Below, in pieces: positions 31,438-40,388 of a stretch of 42,030 nucleotides of DNA. The notes beneath the pieces were generated by a model that had not been told where the DNA came from, did not search any database, and saw nothing but the letters and a program-made list of their open reading frames with translations. The DNA comes from Paraburkholderia silviterrae. GTDB lineage: Bacteria > Pseudomonadota > Gammaproteobacteria > Burkholderiales > Burkholderiaceae. Within the stretch, counting starts at the first letter, position 1; every line of letters begins with the position of its first letter. Both the position numbers and the translations under genes were made by a program. The stretch lies in contig NZ_SMRP01000005.1 of assembly GCF_004353915.1 (NCBI RefSeq), positions 59,189-101,218 on the forward strand, written 5' to 3'.

Positions 31438-31735
31438 TACAATACGCGCTGCGTTGCACTCCGGTCGCCATTGCGATCAGCAAAACGCCACGTAGCGTTA
31501 AGCTCCAATCCAGTTTAGAACCTGTCCCCTCCTGCCGTGGCCCTGTTTTCGGGCCGTCAAGTATCAGGCTGGCGGTTGGCCAATCCCGGCTAAGCCGCAC
31601 CCAAAACAGCTTCTAACGAAAGTCCGCCCTTGTGTGGTGCGGATTGCCCCCGTTTTTCGATTTGATTGCAAAATCCAACGACTTGGGTATGCCGATTGGC
31701 GCCGACGTTCTATTTCCTGTGTACCAAGGATTTTC
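31438..31735 (+). promoter_or_regulatory. Promoter -10 and structured leader of the DEAD-box helicase
   Basis: A TACAAT -10 element at 31438-31443 would give a leader of about 285 nt before the helicase ATG. Within it, GCGGTTGGCC (31572-31581) pairs with GGC-TAA-G-CCGC (31588-31598), with one bulged G, one G-U pair and a 6-nt loop. A smaller hairpin closes with TCCGC/GCGGA near 31622-31642. No open frame with a ribosome site is seen in it. Long leaders are known for some cold-inducible DEAD-box genes; the link here is inference. Confidence 0.45.
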
Positions 31736-33481
31736 ATGACTTCGAGCAATACCCAAAGCCCCCTCGACGCGATTGCCAACGACGCCCTCGGTCTCGACGC
31801 CGCCGCTGCTTCTCCTGAAGCCGCCGTGCAAGCCGACGAGACCCCCGCAGGCCCGACGTTTGCATCGCTCGGTCTGTCGCCGGAGATCGTCTCCGCGCTG
31901 ACCGCGGCGGGCTACAAGGCCCCGACGCCCGTGCAGGAACGCGCCATTCCTGCCGCCATCGCTGGCCGCGACCTGCTGGTCTCCAGCCCGACCGGTTCGG
32001 GCAAGACCGCTGCTTTCATGCTGCCCGCGATCGAACGCTTCGCGCAGATTCAAAAGACGCAAGCCGCTCAACCGCGTGAACCGCGCCCGCAAGGTCAACC
32101 CGGCCAGCAAGGCCAGGCCGACCGCCGCCAGCGCCGTCCGCAACAACCGGTCGCACGCCCCGGCCTGCTCGTGCTCACGCCCACGCGCGAGCTCGCCATG
32201 CAGGTGACCACCGCCGCTTCGACCTACGGCAAGCACCTGCGTCGCCTGCGCACGGTCAGCATTCTCGGCGGCGTGGCCTACGGCCAGCAGCTCATGCTGC
32301 TCGCGAAGAACCCCGAGATTCTCGTGGCGACGCCGGGCCGTCTGCTCGATCACCTCGAGCGCGGCCGCATCGACCTGTCCGAGCTGAAGATGCTCGTGCT
32401 CGACGAAGCCGACCGCATGCTGGACATGGGCTTCATCGACGACATCGACACGATCGTGGCCGCCACGCCCGAGTCGCGTCAGACGATGCTGTTCTCGGCC
32501 ACGCTCGACGGCAAGATCGCGTCGATCACGGGCCGCCTGCTGAAGAATCCCGAGCGCATCGAGATCGTGCGCAAGGTCGAGGCGGCCTCGAACATCGCCC
32601 AGACCGTGCACTACGTCGACGACCGCGACCACAAGGATCGCCTGCTCGACCACCTGCTGCGCGATGAAAGCCTCGATCAGGCCGTCGTGTTCACGGCGAC
32701 CAAGATGGACGCCGACCAGCTCGCGGGCAAGCTCGCCGACGCCGGTTTCGAATCGGCCGCGCTGCACGGCGACCTGCCGCAAGGCGCGCGCAACCGCACG
32801 ATCCGTGCGCTGCGCGAGCGCCGCGTGCGCGTGCTCGTCGCGACCGACGTCGCGGCGCGCGGCATCGACATCCCGGGCATCACGCACGTCTTCAACTACG
32901 ACCTGCCGAAGTTCGCGGAAGACTACGTGCACCGTATCGGCCGTACCGGCCGTGCGGGCCGCTCGGGCACCGCGGTGAGCCTCGTGCATCACGCCGAGCA
33001 AGGCGCGCTCAAGCGCATCGAACGCTTCGTGCGCTCGCCGCTGCCGGTCAACGTGATCGAAGGCTTCGAGCCGCGCAAGGCACCTCCCGCGAACCGCGGC
33101 TTTGGCGGCCGCGGCCGTCCGGGCGGTGGCAATGGCGGCGGCCGCCGCTTCGGCGGCAACGGTAACGGCAAGCCGGGTGGCTATGGCAACCGCGGCGGCA
33201 ACGGCGGCGAGCGCAGCTTCGGCGACCGTCCGCAAGGCGACCGTCCGCAAGGCGAACGCAGCTTTGGCGACCGTTCCAACGGCGATCGCAACGGCAACAG
33301 CTGGGGCAACCGCTCGGAAGGCTCGCGCGGCGGCTATGGCGCCTCGCGCGGCGAAGGCAACGGCAACGGCAACAGCCGCGGCGGCTACAGCCAGCCGCGC
33401 GGCGAAGGCTTTGGCCGCTCGCGTGAAGGCTACAGCGCACGCCGCAACGACGGCCCGCGCGGTGCGCGTCGCGACAGCTAA
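31736..33481 (+). CDS. DEAD-box ATP-dependent RNA helicase, RhlE/CsdA-like
   Basis: Unwinds RNA in ribosome assembly or RNA decay. The 581-residue product has a Q motif (FASLGLSPEIVSAL ... PTPVQ), SPTGSGKT (84-91), PTRELAMQV, ATPGRLLDHL, DEAD (223-226), SAT (254-256) and HRIGRTGRAGRSG (399-411). A 35-residue Gln/Pro/Arg-rich insert (about 108-142) separates motifs I and Ia. The last ~125 residues are a Gly/Arg/Asn-rich RGG-like tail with RSFGDRPQGDRPQGE-type repeats. The ATG at 31736 has AAGGA close upstream; an in-frame ATG at 31634 is not supported. The family subgroup is uncertain. Confidence 0.94.
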   Translation: MTSSNTQSPLDAIANDALGLDAAAASPEAAVQADETPAGPTFASLGLSPEIVSALTAAGYKAPTPVQERAIPAAIAGRDLLVSSPTGSGKTAAFMLPAIERFAQIQKTQAAQPREPRPQGQPGQQGQADRRQRRPQQPVARPGLLVLTPTRELAMQVTTAASTYGKHLRRLRTVSILGGVAYGQQLMLLAKNPEILVATPGRLLDHLERGRIDLSELKMLVLDEADRMLDMGFIDDIDTIVAATPESRQTMLFSATLDGKIASITGRLLKNPERIEIVRKVEAASNIAQTVHYVDDRDHKDRLLDHLLRDESLDQAVVFTATKMDADQLAGKLADAGFESAALHGDLPQGARNRTIRALRERRVRVLVATDVAARGIDIPGITHVFNYDLPKFAEDYVHRIGRTGRAGRSGTAVSLVHHAEQGALKRIERFVRSPLPVNVIEGFEPRKAPPANRGFGGRGRPGGGNGGGRRFGGNGNGKPGGYGNRGGNGGERSFGDRPQGDRPQGERSFGDRSNGDRNGNSWGNRSEGSRGGYGASRGEGNGNGNSRGGYSQPRGEGFGRSREGYSARRNDGPRGARRDS

Positions 33482-33500
33482 GCGCGCTCCAACGGCGCAG

Positions 33501-33570
33501 GCGGAAAGCGATTTCCGCTTGCCGCTAGCGGCAAAATGAAAGACCGGTGCTTCGTCACCGGTCTTTTTTT
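33501..33570 (+). terminator. Three consecutive hairpins ending in a Rho-independent terminator
   Basis: Hairpin 1 is GCGGAAA/TTTCCGC (33501-33518). Hairpin 2 is the palindrome GCCGCTAGCGGC (33521-33532). Hairpin 3 is AGACCGGTG-CTTCGT-CACCGGTCT (33541-33564) followed by a T run to 33570. The third is a classical terminator for the helicase gene; the first two may protect the 3' end. Confidence 0.88.
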
Positions 33571-33683
33571 GTCTCCAACCGATATTTCACGATATGAGAA
33601 ATTTTTTTGCCTCGTAAAAAATCGTGCTGCGCGGCACAACGTCCCCCATTGCAAGATGGAAAACCCCGTTTCTTATCGCGAAA

Positions 33684-33717
33684 TTAATTCAATAAGCGAT
33701 TGATTTTATTGAATTAA
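33684..33717. promoter_or_regulatory. 34-bp inverted repeat in the aceA control region
   Basis: TTAATTCAATAA (33684-33695) and TTATTGAATTAA (33706-33717) are perfect 12-bp arms around a 10-nt centre. Arm centres are 22 bp apart, about two helical turns. The element is A/T-rich in a GC-rich window and has no GC stem, so an operator is likelier than a terminator. The region 33571-33901 otherwise carries no gene. Confidence 0.6.
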
Positions 33718-33771
33718 AAAACCCGAAAATTCCCTATTGCCGGTCTGTTGCGGGGCGATCGATTTGCCTAG

Positions 33772-33787
33772 ACTCTTATATAAGAGT
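33772..33787. promoter_or_regulatory. 16-bp perfect palindrome upstream of aceA
   Basis: ACTCTTATATAAGAGT is fully self-complementary and lies 114 nt before the aceA start. It holds TATATA, so it may overlap a -10 element. The symmetry suggests a dimeric repressor or activator site. Confidence 0.6.
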
Positions 33788-33901
33788 TCGCGAAACGAAA
33801 CACCCCCGGCGCAGTCCCCAAAAGCGCCCCCTTCGTGAAGCTCAGCGACTCAGCAGTTCCGTTTCAGCGGTTCACCTACCAGGTAAACGAAGGAGCACAC
33901 C

Positions 33902-35209
<1,308 letters not shown>

Positions 35210-35216
35210 GACCACA

Positions 35217-35233
35217 CGGGGGGACGCCCCCCG
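35217..35233. other. GC hairpin just after aceA
   Basis: CGGGGGG (35217-35223) pairs with CCCCCCG (35227-35233) with a 3-nt loop, 8 nt after the aceA stop. There is no T-tract, so it may stabilise the 3' end or be a weak terminator. Confidence 0.35.
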
Positions 35234-35382
35234 CTCGTTTCTGGCGCCGGTCGCACGGCGCGGCGTCCGGCTCGCATGTCCTTGGCGGGGGCGTGCCGGA
35301 CACCGCCACCGCCGCACGAGCGCCAGTCGTCGCGCGACAAGCGTGAGAAGCGTGACGCAGCGCGACGAAGCAGGCCAAGGAA

Positions 35383-35417
35383 GGCGCATGGACATCAGCC
35401 GTGCATGTCCATGCGCC
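35383..35417. other. Long perfect hairpin between aceA and usp
   Basis: GGCGCATGGACAT (35383-35395) and ATGTCCATGCGCC (35405-35417) form a 13-bp perfect stem with a 9-nt loop. It lies in the 269-bp convergent aceA/usp gap. Neither side has a T-tract. It may be a bidirectional 3'-end structure. Confidence 0.55.
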
Positions 35418-35478
35418 GACTGCGGCACGTGCGAGCGCCGCAGGTGCGAATCACACGCGACCGGCAGGCAGCCGCGCG

Positions 35479-35913
35479 CTATCGATAAACGATCACCGGA
35501 ATCTTCGTATGCGTGAGCACGCGTTGAGTCTCGCTGCCGATCAACAGGCTGCCCAGACCGCGCCGCCCGTGCGAAGCCATGAATATCACGTCGCAGCCGC
35601 AGTTTTCGGCGGCTTCGATAATGCCGAGGTACGGCGAAGGATGCACGCTGGTGCAGGAATCGCACGCGACGCCCACGCTGTGCGCCGCCTCCTCCACTTC
35701 CTGTAGATGGATGCGCGCCTCGCGCTCGCTGCGGGACTGGAAGTCGCCGGGCAGCTCGATCACGACGTCGGCGTAAGGCGAGTACGGATATTGCGGCAGA
35801 CAGGCGTAAGCCGTGACGCGGGCGCCCACGGTCCGCGCAAGGTCGATCGCGCCGTCGATAGCCTTCTTCGACAGATCGGTGCCGTCGGTCGGCACGAGAA
35901 TGTGCTTGAACAT
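35479..35913 (-). CDS. Universal stress protein (UspA family)
   Basis: A small cytosolic stress protein, probably nucleotide-binding. The 144-residue product starts MFKHILVPTDGTDLSKKAI. The C-terminal ATP motif HGRRGLGSLLIGSETQRVL has the G-2x-G-9x-G(S) spacing of ATP-binding UspA members. Two Cys pairs (CDSC and CGC) lie around residues 83-110, unusual in number for the family. The ATG at 35913 has GGAGG 5 nt upstream; an in-frame upstream start is weaker. It is convergent with aceA. Confidence 0.92.
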   Translation of the reverse strand: MFKHILVPTDGTDLSKKAIDGAIDLARTVGARVTAYACLPQYPYSPYADVVIELPGDFQSRSEREARIHLQEVEEAAHSVGVACDSCTSVHPSPYLGIIEAAENCGCDVIFMASHGRRGLGSLLIGSETQRVLTHTKIPVIVYR

Positions 35914-36126
35914 GGCGCCCTCCGTGTTCGTCTGCGGCTCCGGTCGGACTTGCCAACGCGCCACGGCCTCGCGCTACGCGCCGGAGAGCCCCGCGCCGGG
36001 AAGCCCTGAAATCGATTGTAGTGCGCGAATAAACGGCGCAAGGCGCGCATGCGGGCATCTCCCCATATCGGAAACGCGGAGGGATCTTCCAGCACTGGAG
36101 AAGCGAGAACACCCTGCACCAGGGGC

Positions 36127-37038
36127 TCAGTCCTGGCCCCAGTAACCCGGCTGACCGTAGGTATGCTTGAGAAAGTCGAGAAAGAGGCGCACACGCAACG
36201 GCAGGTGCCGGCGCTGCGGAAATACGGCGTGAATGCCGATGGGCGGCGCCGCGTACGCGTCGAGCACGCTCGCGAGCCGGCCCGCCGCGATGTCCTCCCC
36301 GACTTCCCACCACGAGCGCCATGCAAGGCCGTAGCCTTCGAGACACCACTCGTGCAACACCGCGCCGTCCGAGCATTCCATCGTTCCGGAGACGCGGATC
36401 GACACGACCTTGTCGTCCTGCTGAAAGGTCCAGCCGCGCTGCTGGTTCGCGCTGCTCGCGCCGAGCGCGAGGCAGTTGTGGCGCGCCAGATCGGCCAGCG
36501 TCTCGGGTGCGCCGCGCCGCGACAGATACGCGGGCGACGCCACGCAGACGCGCCGGTTTTCGCCGAGCTTGAGGGAGACAAGCGACGAATCGGGCAGCTC
36601 GCCCAGCCGCACCGCGCAGTCGAAGCCCTCATTGACGAGGTCGACGAGCCGGTCCGAGAGGTCGAGCGTGGTCGTCACGTCGGGGTGCGCGGACGTGAAA
36701 TCGGGCACGAGCGGCGCCACGTGGCGCCTGCCGAAGCCCGCTGGCGCCGAGACGCGCAGGTGCCCGCTCGCCTTCACGCCGCCCGCGGAGACGCTGGCCT
36801 CCGCATTCTGCATGTCGTGAATGATGCGCTGGCAGTCCTCGAGGAACGCGGAGCCCTCGAAGGTCAGCGTAATGCGCCGCGTGGTGCGCACGAAGAGCTT
36901 CACGCCCAGCCGCTCTTCGAGCGCGTCGATGCGACGGCCGATGATCGCGGGGGCGACGCCTTCGGCCTGCGCGGCCGCGGAAAGACTGCCCTTCGCGGCG
37001 ACGTTGGCGAAGGTCTCGATTTGTTTGAAGCGATCCAT
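36127..37038 (-). CDS. LysR-family transcriptional regulator
   Basis: In the 303-residue product, an N-terminal winged helix-turn-helix (FKQIETFANVAAKGSLSAAA ... IIGRRIDALEERLGVKLF) is followed by a linker helix and a periplasmic-binding-like effector domain. The N-terminal recognition helix reads VAPAIIGRRIDALE. It is divergent from the dehalogenase gene and aceB with a 168-bp shared region, which is the usual setting for a LysR activator of that neighbour. The effector is unknown. No clear ribosome site is visible before the ATG at 37038. Confidence 0.92.
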   Translation of the reverse strand: MDRFKQIETFANVAAKGSLSAAAQAEGVAPAIIGRRIDALEERLGVKLFVRTTRRITLTFEGSAFLEDCQRIIHDMQNAEASVSAGGVKASGHLRVSAPAGFGRRHVAPLVPDFTSAHPDVTTTLDLSDRLVDLVNEGFDCAVRLGELPDSSLVSLKLGENRRVCVASPAYLSRRGAPETLADLARHNCLALGASSANQQRGWTFQQDDKVVSIRVSGTMECSDGAVLHEWCLEGYGLAWRSWWEVGEDIAAGRLASVLDAYAAPPIGIHAVFPQRRHLPLRVRLFLDFLKHTYGQPGYWGQD

Positions 37039-37122
37039 CGGAAAACGAGAAAAACAGAATTACAGAACGTGCTTGATGGCAAAGATCTGCCCGGTCATCA
37101 GATTAGGTGGGTAAAAGTAAAA

Positions 37123-37177
37123 GATCAAGTGATCATTCCCGTCTTTTTCAGTGCCAGGGCTCATGAATACAATTCAT
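37123..37177 (+). promoter_or_regulatory. LysR-type box and dehalogenase promoter in the divergent region
   Basis: ATGAAT-ACA-ATTCAT (37163-37177) is an interrupted palindrome that fits T-N11-A. Its centre contains TACAAT (37168-37173), a -10 element with TTTTCA (37145-37150) 17 nt upstream. A second inverted repeat, GATCA-AG-TGATC, lies at 37123-37134. This would allow regulation of the dehalogenase gene and autoregulation of lysR. Confidence 0.5.
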
Positions 37178-37206
37178 CCCGACCTCTGATGATGGAGTGC
37201 AAGGCT

Positions 37207-37986
37207 ATGTCGGCCACAACGACACCCAAATTTCCCAAGGCTGTGATCTTCGACGCGTACGGCACGCTCTTCGACGTGCACTCGGTCATCGCCGCAGCCG
37301 AGCAGATGTTCCCCGGCCACGGCGACGCGCTCTCGCAGCTCTGGCGCGCGAAGCAGATCGAATACACGCAGTTGCGCACGCTCTCGGACCCCGCTGGCGC
37401 GCGCTACCGCCCCTTCTGGGACGTCACGCTCGATGCGCTGCGCTACGCGGCGCGGCGCCTGAACCTGTCGCTCTCCGGCGCGGGCGAGAAGCGTCTGATG
37501 GACGAATACGCCTGCCTCTCGGCCTTCCCCGACGCGCTCCCCGTGCTGCGCCGCCTGCGCGAGCCTCGCGAGGACGGCACGCGCATGGGCCTCGCCATCC
37601 TCTCGAACGGCAATCCGCAGATGCTCGACATCGCGGTGAAAAGCGCCGGCATGAACGGCCTGTTCGACCACGTTCTCTCGGTCGATGCCGTGCGTGCCTA
37701 CAAGCCGGCCGCCGCGGCCTATGCGCTCGGCACCGCCGCGTTCGACGCCGCGGCGCGCGACATGGTGTTCGTCTCGTCGAACGGCTGGGACGCCGCGGGC
37801 GCCGGCTGGTTCGGCTACACCACCTTCTGGATCAACCGCCAGCGACTGCCCGCCGAAGAACTCGGCGTGCCGCCGCATGGCACCGGCGGCGGCATGGCAG
37901 AACTCGCCGCCTTTCTCGAAACCGCTGTGCCCGCAGAGCGAAGCCGCCCCACGCCCCAGCCCGGGCGCGTGACGAAACCGTCCTGA
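37207..37986 (+). CDS. HAD-superfamily type II (S)-2-haloacid dehalogenase
   Basis: Hydrolyses 2-haloacids to 2-hydroxyacids by nucleophilic attack from an aspartate. The 259-residue product has VIFDAYGTLFDVHSV with nucleophile D16, a halide-pocket Arg in LWRAKQIEYTQLR (R47), LSNGNP (S133), K166 in YKPAAAAY, and SSNGWDAAGAG (190-200). This full set is typical of L-2-haloacid dehalogenases. The C-terminus is extended by about 20 Pro/Arg-rich residues. The ATG at 37207 is chosen from the family N-terminus; GGAG is 9 nt upstream. It is 58 nt before aceB, in the same direction. Confidence 0.92.
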   Translation: MSATTTPKFPKAVIFDAYGTLFDVHSVIAAAEQMFPGHGDALSQLWRAKQIEYTQLRTLSDPAGARYRPFWDVTLDALRYAARRLNLSLSGAGEKRLMDEYACLSAFPDALPVLRRLREPREDGTRMGLAILSNGNPQMLDIAVKSAGMNGLFDHVLSVDAVRAYKPAAAAYALGTAAFDAAARDMVFVSSNGWDAAGAGWFGYTTFWINRQRLPAEELGVPPHGTGGGMAELAAFLETAVPAERSRPTPQPGRVTKPS

Positions 37987-38044
37987 CCCGCACGGCCATT
38001 ACAACCACCGCATTAGAGTCTGACCGACCAAGGAGCAAGCAATC

Positions 38045-39637
38045 ATGGCGAACACGTTGAAACTGCCGCAAGGCATGCAGATCACGGGTGAAATCAAGCC
38101 CGGCTTCGAAACGATCCTCACGCCCGAAGCGCTCGAACTCGTCGCGCAGCTGCACCGCGCATTCGAGCCGCGCCGGCAGGAACTGCTCAAAGCGCGCGCC
38201 GAGCGCACGAAGCGCCTCGACGCCGGCGAGCGCCCCGACTTTCTGGCAGAGACGAAGTCGATCCGCGAAGGCGACTGGAAGATCGCCCCGCTGCCGAAGG
38301 ATCTCGAACGCCGTCGCGTCGAAATCACGGGCCCGGTCGAGCGCAAGATGATCATCAACGCGCTGAATTCCGGTGCGGACTCCTACATGACCGACTTCGA
38401 GGACTCGAACGCGCCGAGCTGGGACAACCAGATCACCGGCCAGATCAACCTCAAGGACGCCGTGCGCCGCACCATCTCGCTGGAGCAGAACGGCAAGACC
38501 TACAAGCTCAACGAGAAGACCGCCACGCTGATCGTGCGTCCGCGCGGCTGGCACCTCGACGAGAAGCACGTCACGGTCGACGGCCAGCGCGTCTCGGGCG
38601 GCATTTTCGACCTCGCGCTCTATCTGTTCCACAACGCGAAGGAACTGCTCTCGCGCGGCACGGGCCCCTACTTCTATCTGCCGAAGATGGAGAGCCACCT
38701 CGAAGCGCGCCTGTGGAACGACATCTTCATCGCGGCGCAGGAAAGCGTCGGCATCCCGCGCGGCACGATCCGCGCCACGGTGCTGATCGAGACGATCCTC
38801 GCCACGTTCGAGATGGACGAGATCCTCTATGAACTGCGCGAGCACAGCTCGGGCCTGAATGCCGGCCGCTGGGACTACATCTTCTCGGCGATCAAGAAGT
38901 TCAAGAACGACAAGGACTTCTGCCTCGCGGAGCGCTCGCAGATCACCATGACGGTGCCGTTCATGCGCGCCTATGCGCTCGAGCTGCTCAAGACCTGCCA
39001 TCGCCGCAATGCGCCGGCCATCGGCGGCATGAGCGCGCTGATCCCGATCAAGAACGACGCTGCGGCGAACGACAAGGCCATGGGCGGCGTGCGTTCGGAC
39101 AAGGCGCGCGACGCCGGCGACGGCTACGACGGCGGCTGGGTTGCGCACCCGGGCCTCGTGCCCATCGCGATGGAAGAGTTCGTCAAGGTGCTCGGCGACA
39201 AACCGAACCAGCTCGGCAAGCAGCGTACCGACGTCAACGTGACGAGCAAGGACCTGCTCGACTTCCGTCCTGAAGCGCCGATCACCGAAGCGGGCCTGCG
39301 CAACAACATCAACGTGGGCATTCACTACCTGGGCTCGTGGCTCGCCGGCAATGGCTGCGTGCCGATCCACAACCTGATGGAAGATGCGGCTACCGCGGAA
39401 ATCTCGCGTGCGCAGGTCTGGCAGTGGATCCGCTCGCCCAAGGGCAAGCTCGACGACGGCCGCAAGGTCACGGCCGAGCTCGTGCGCGAACTGATCCCGC
39501 AGGAGCTCGACAAGGTGAAGGCCTCGGTCGGCGGCGACACGAAGCCGTACGAACGCGCTTCGCAGATCTTCGAAGAGATGTCGACGTCGGAGAACTTCGT
39601 CGACTTCCTGACGCTGCCGCTCTACGAAGAGATCTGA
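38045..39637 (+). CDS. aceB: Malate synthase A
   Basis: Condenses glyoxylate with acetyl-CoA to malate, the second glyoxylate-shunt step. The 530-residue product is of the AceB type (short, without the GlcB insert). It has LIVRPRGWH (R165), signature KMESHLEARLWND, metal-ligand E249 in VLIET, GRWDYIFS, and the catalytic base D447 in NLMEDAATAEIS. The start has AAGGAG 11 nt upstream. It is close behind the dehalogenase gene and may share its transcript; no clear separate promoter is seen in the 58-bp gap. Confidence 0.97.
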   Translation: MANTLKLPQGMQITGEIKPGFETILTPEALELVAQLHRAFEPRRQELLKARAERTKRLDAGERPDFLAETKSIREGDWKIAPLPKDLERRRVEITGPVERKMIINALNSGADSYMTDFEDSNAPSWDNQITGQINLKDAVRRTISLEQNGKTYKLNEKTATLIVRPRGWHLDEKHVTVDGQRVSGGIFDLALYLFHNAKELLSRGTGPYFYLPKMESHLEARLWNDIFIAAQESVGIPRGTIRATVLIETILATFEMDEILYELREHSSGLNAGRWDYIFSAIKKFKNDKDFCLAERSQITMTVPFMRAYALELLKTCHRRNAPAIGGMSALIPIKNDAAANDKAMGGVRSDKARDAGDGYDGGWVAHPGLVPIAMEEFVKVLGDKPNQLGKQRTDVNVTSKDLLDFRPEAPITEAGLRNNINVGIHYLGSWLAGNGCVPIHNLMEDAATAEISRAQVWQWIRSPKGKLDDGRKVTAELVRELIPQELDKVKASVGGDTKPYERASQIFEEMSTSENFVDFLTLPLYEEI

Positions 39638-39667
39638 TCGTTCGCGCTGCTTGACGATTAGTCGATG

Positions 39668-39702
39668 AAAAAGGCCCGGCGGATGCAAGTCCGCCGGGCC
39701 TT
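39668..39702. terminator. Terminator between aceB and the GGCT gene
   Basis: AAGGCCCGGCGGA (39671-39683) pairs with TCCGCCGGGCCTT (39690-39702), loop TGCAAG. On the minus strand the stem is followed by five Ts, so it is a good terminator for the gamma-glutamylcyclotransferase-like gene. On the plus strand it ends with only two Ts. Confidence 0.88.
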
Positions 39703-39749
39703 CGTGCTCCTGCGCAACGCGTTTGCGCGCGTAGCGTCTCGCGTGGTCC

Positions 39750-40151
39750 CTAGCGCCCGAGACGGTGCGCCACCCAGTCGCCGCCGTGAATCAGCGGACG
39801 CCCCTTCACCGCATGATGCGCGACCGGATAGAACAGGCACTCGAGCTGTTCGCCCTCCACCTCCACGTTCACCTTCTGCGCGACGAACAGCCCATCGACG
39901 CCCGGATAAACCTGCTCGATTTCGTCGAGCACGGCCACGAGCGCATCGTCGACCTCGTAGACTTCACCGATCACCGGCGCGGCCTGCGCATCGGCAATCA
40001 TGCCCGGGTAGGTTCCGAAGTCGAACAGGTGGCCCGCCACCGCTGTGCGGCCAACGAGGCGCGGCTGCCCGAGCGCATTGCGCGCCGCCGCGAGATTGAT
40101 GTCGTTGATCTCTCCCGCGCGCAGCGTGCCGTAGATGAAAACGTACTTCAT
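39750..40151 (-). CDS. Gamma-glutamylcyclotransferase-like (AIG2/GGCT fold)
   Basis: In the 133-residue product, the substrate loop VFIYGTLRAGEIN at the N-terminus and LDEIEQVYPG with candidate catalytic E79 match the small GGCT/AIG2 (YtfP-like) family. Such enzymes release 5-oxoproline from gamma-glutamyl amines, but the substrate of bacterial members is often unknown. The ATG at 40151 has GAGGAGC 7 nt upstream. It is alone between terminators and divergent from the AraC gene. Confidence 0.88.
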   Translation of the reverse strand: MKYVFIYGTLRAGEINDINLAAARNALGQPRLVGRTAVAGHLFDFGTYPGMIADAQAAPVIGEVYEVDDALVAVLDEIEQVYPGVDGLFVAQKVNVEVEGEQLECLFYPVAHHAVKGRPLIHGGDWVAHRLGR

Positions 40152-40354
40152 TGCTTGTGCTCCTCGCTCCTGATCTGATTGCCTGTTGCCGCAGTCTCGC
40201 GCGGCGGGAGAGCCATCGTCCGGCCCGCTCGCCTCAATGCCGGGCGGCGTCGTCCTCTACGCGCCCAACGCCGCGCTAGCGCCGCGAATCCGCAGCATTA
40301 TGCGCCCGCGCCGATGCGTGTGGGCACACTCTCACGACTGCACTTACTCACGCC

Positions 40355-40360
40355 TACAAT
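40355..40360 (+). promoter_or_regulatory. Candidate -10 element for the AraC gene
   Basis: TACAAT at 40355-40360 overlaps an in-frame ATG at 40359. If it is the real -10, transcription would start near 40367 and the coding start would be the ATG at 40389. Confidence 0.35.
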
Positions 40361-40388
40361 GATGCGGACAGAAACGCCTAGCCCCGTC

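Noticed and set aside
35210..35478. A hidden gene in the aceA-usp gap
   Set aside because: Only short Arg/Ser-rich frames without ribosome sites; the gap holds hairpins instead.
36049..37206. Plus-strand open frame running into the dehalogenase
   Set aside because: It is antisense to lysR and the Arg/Ala-rich translation has no family match before the dehalogenase start.
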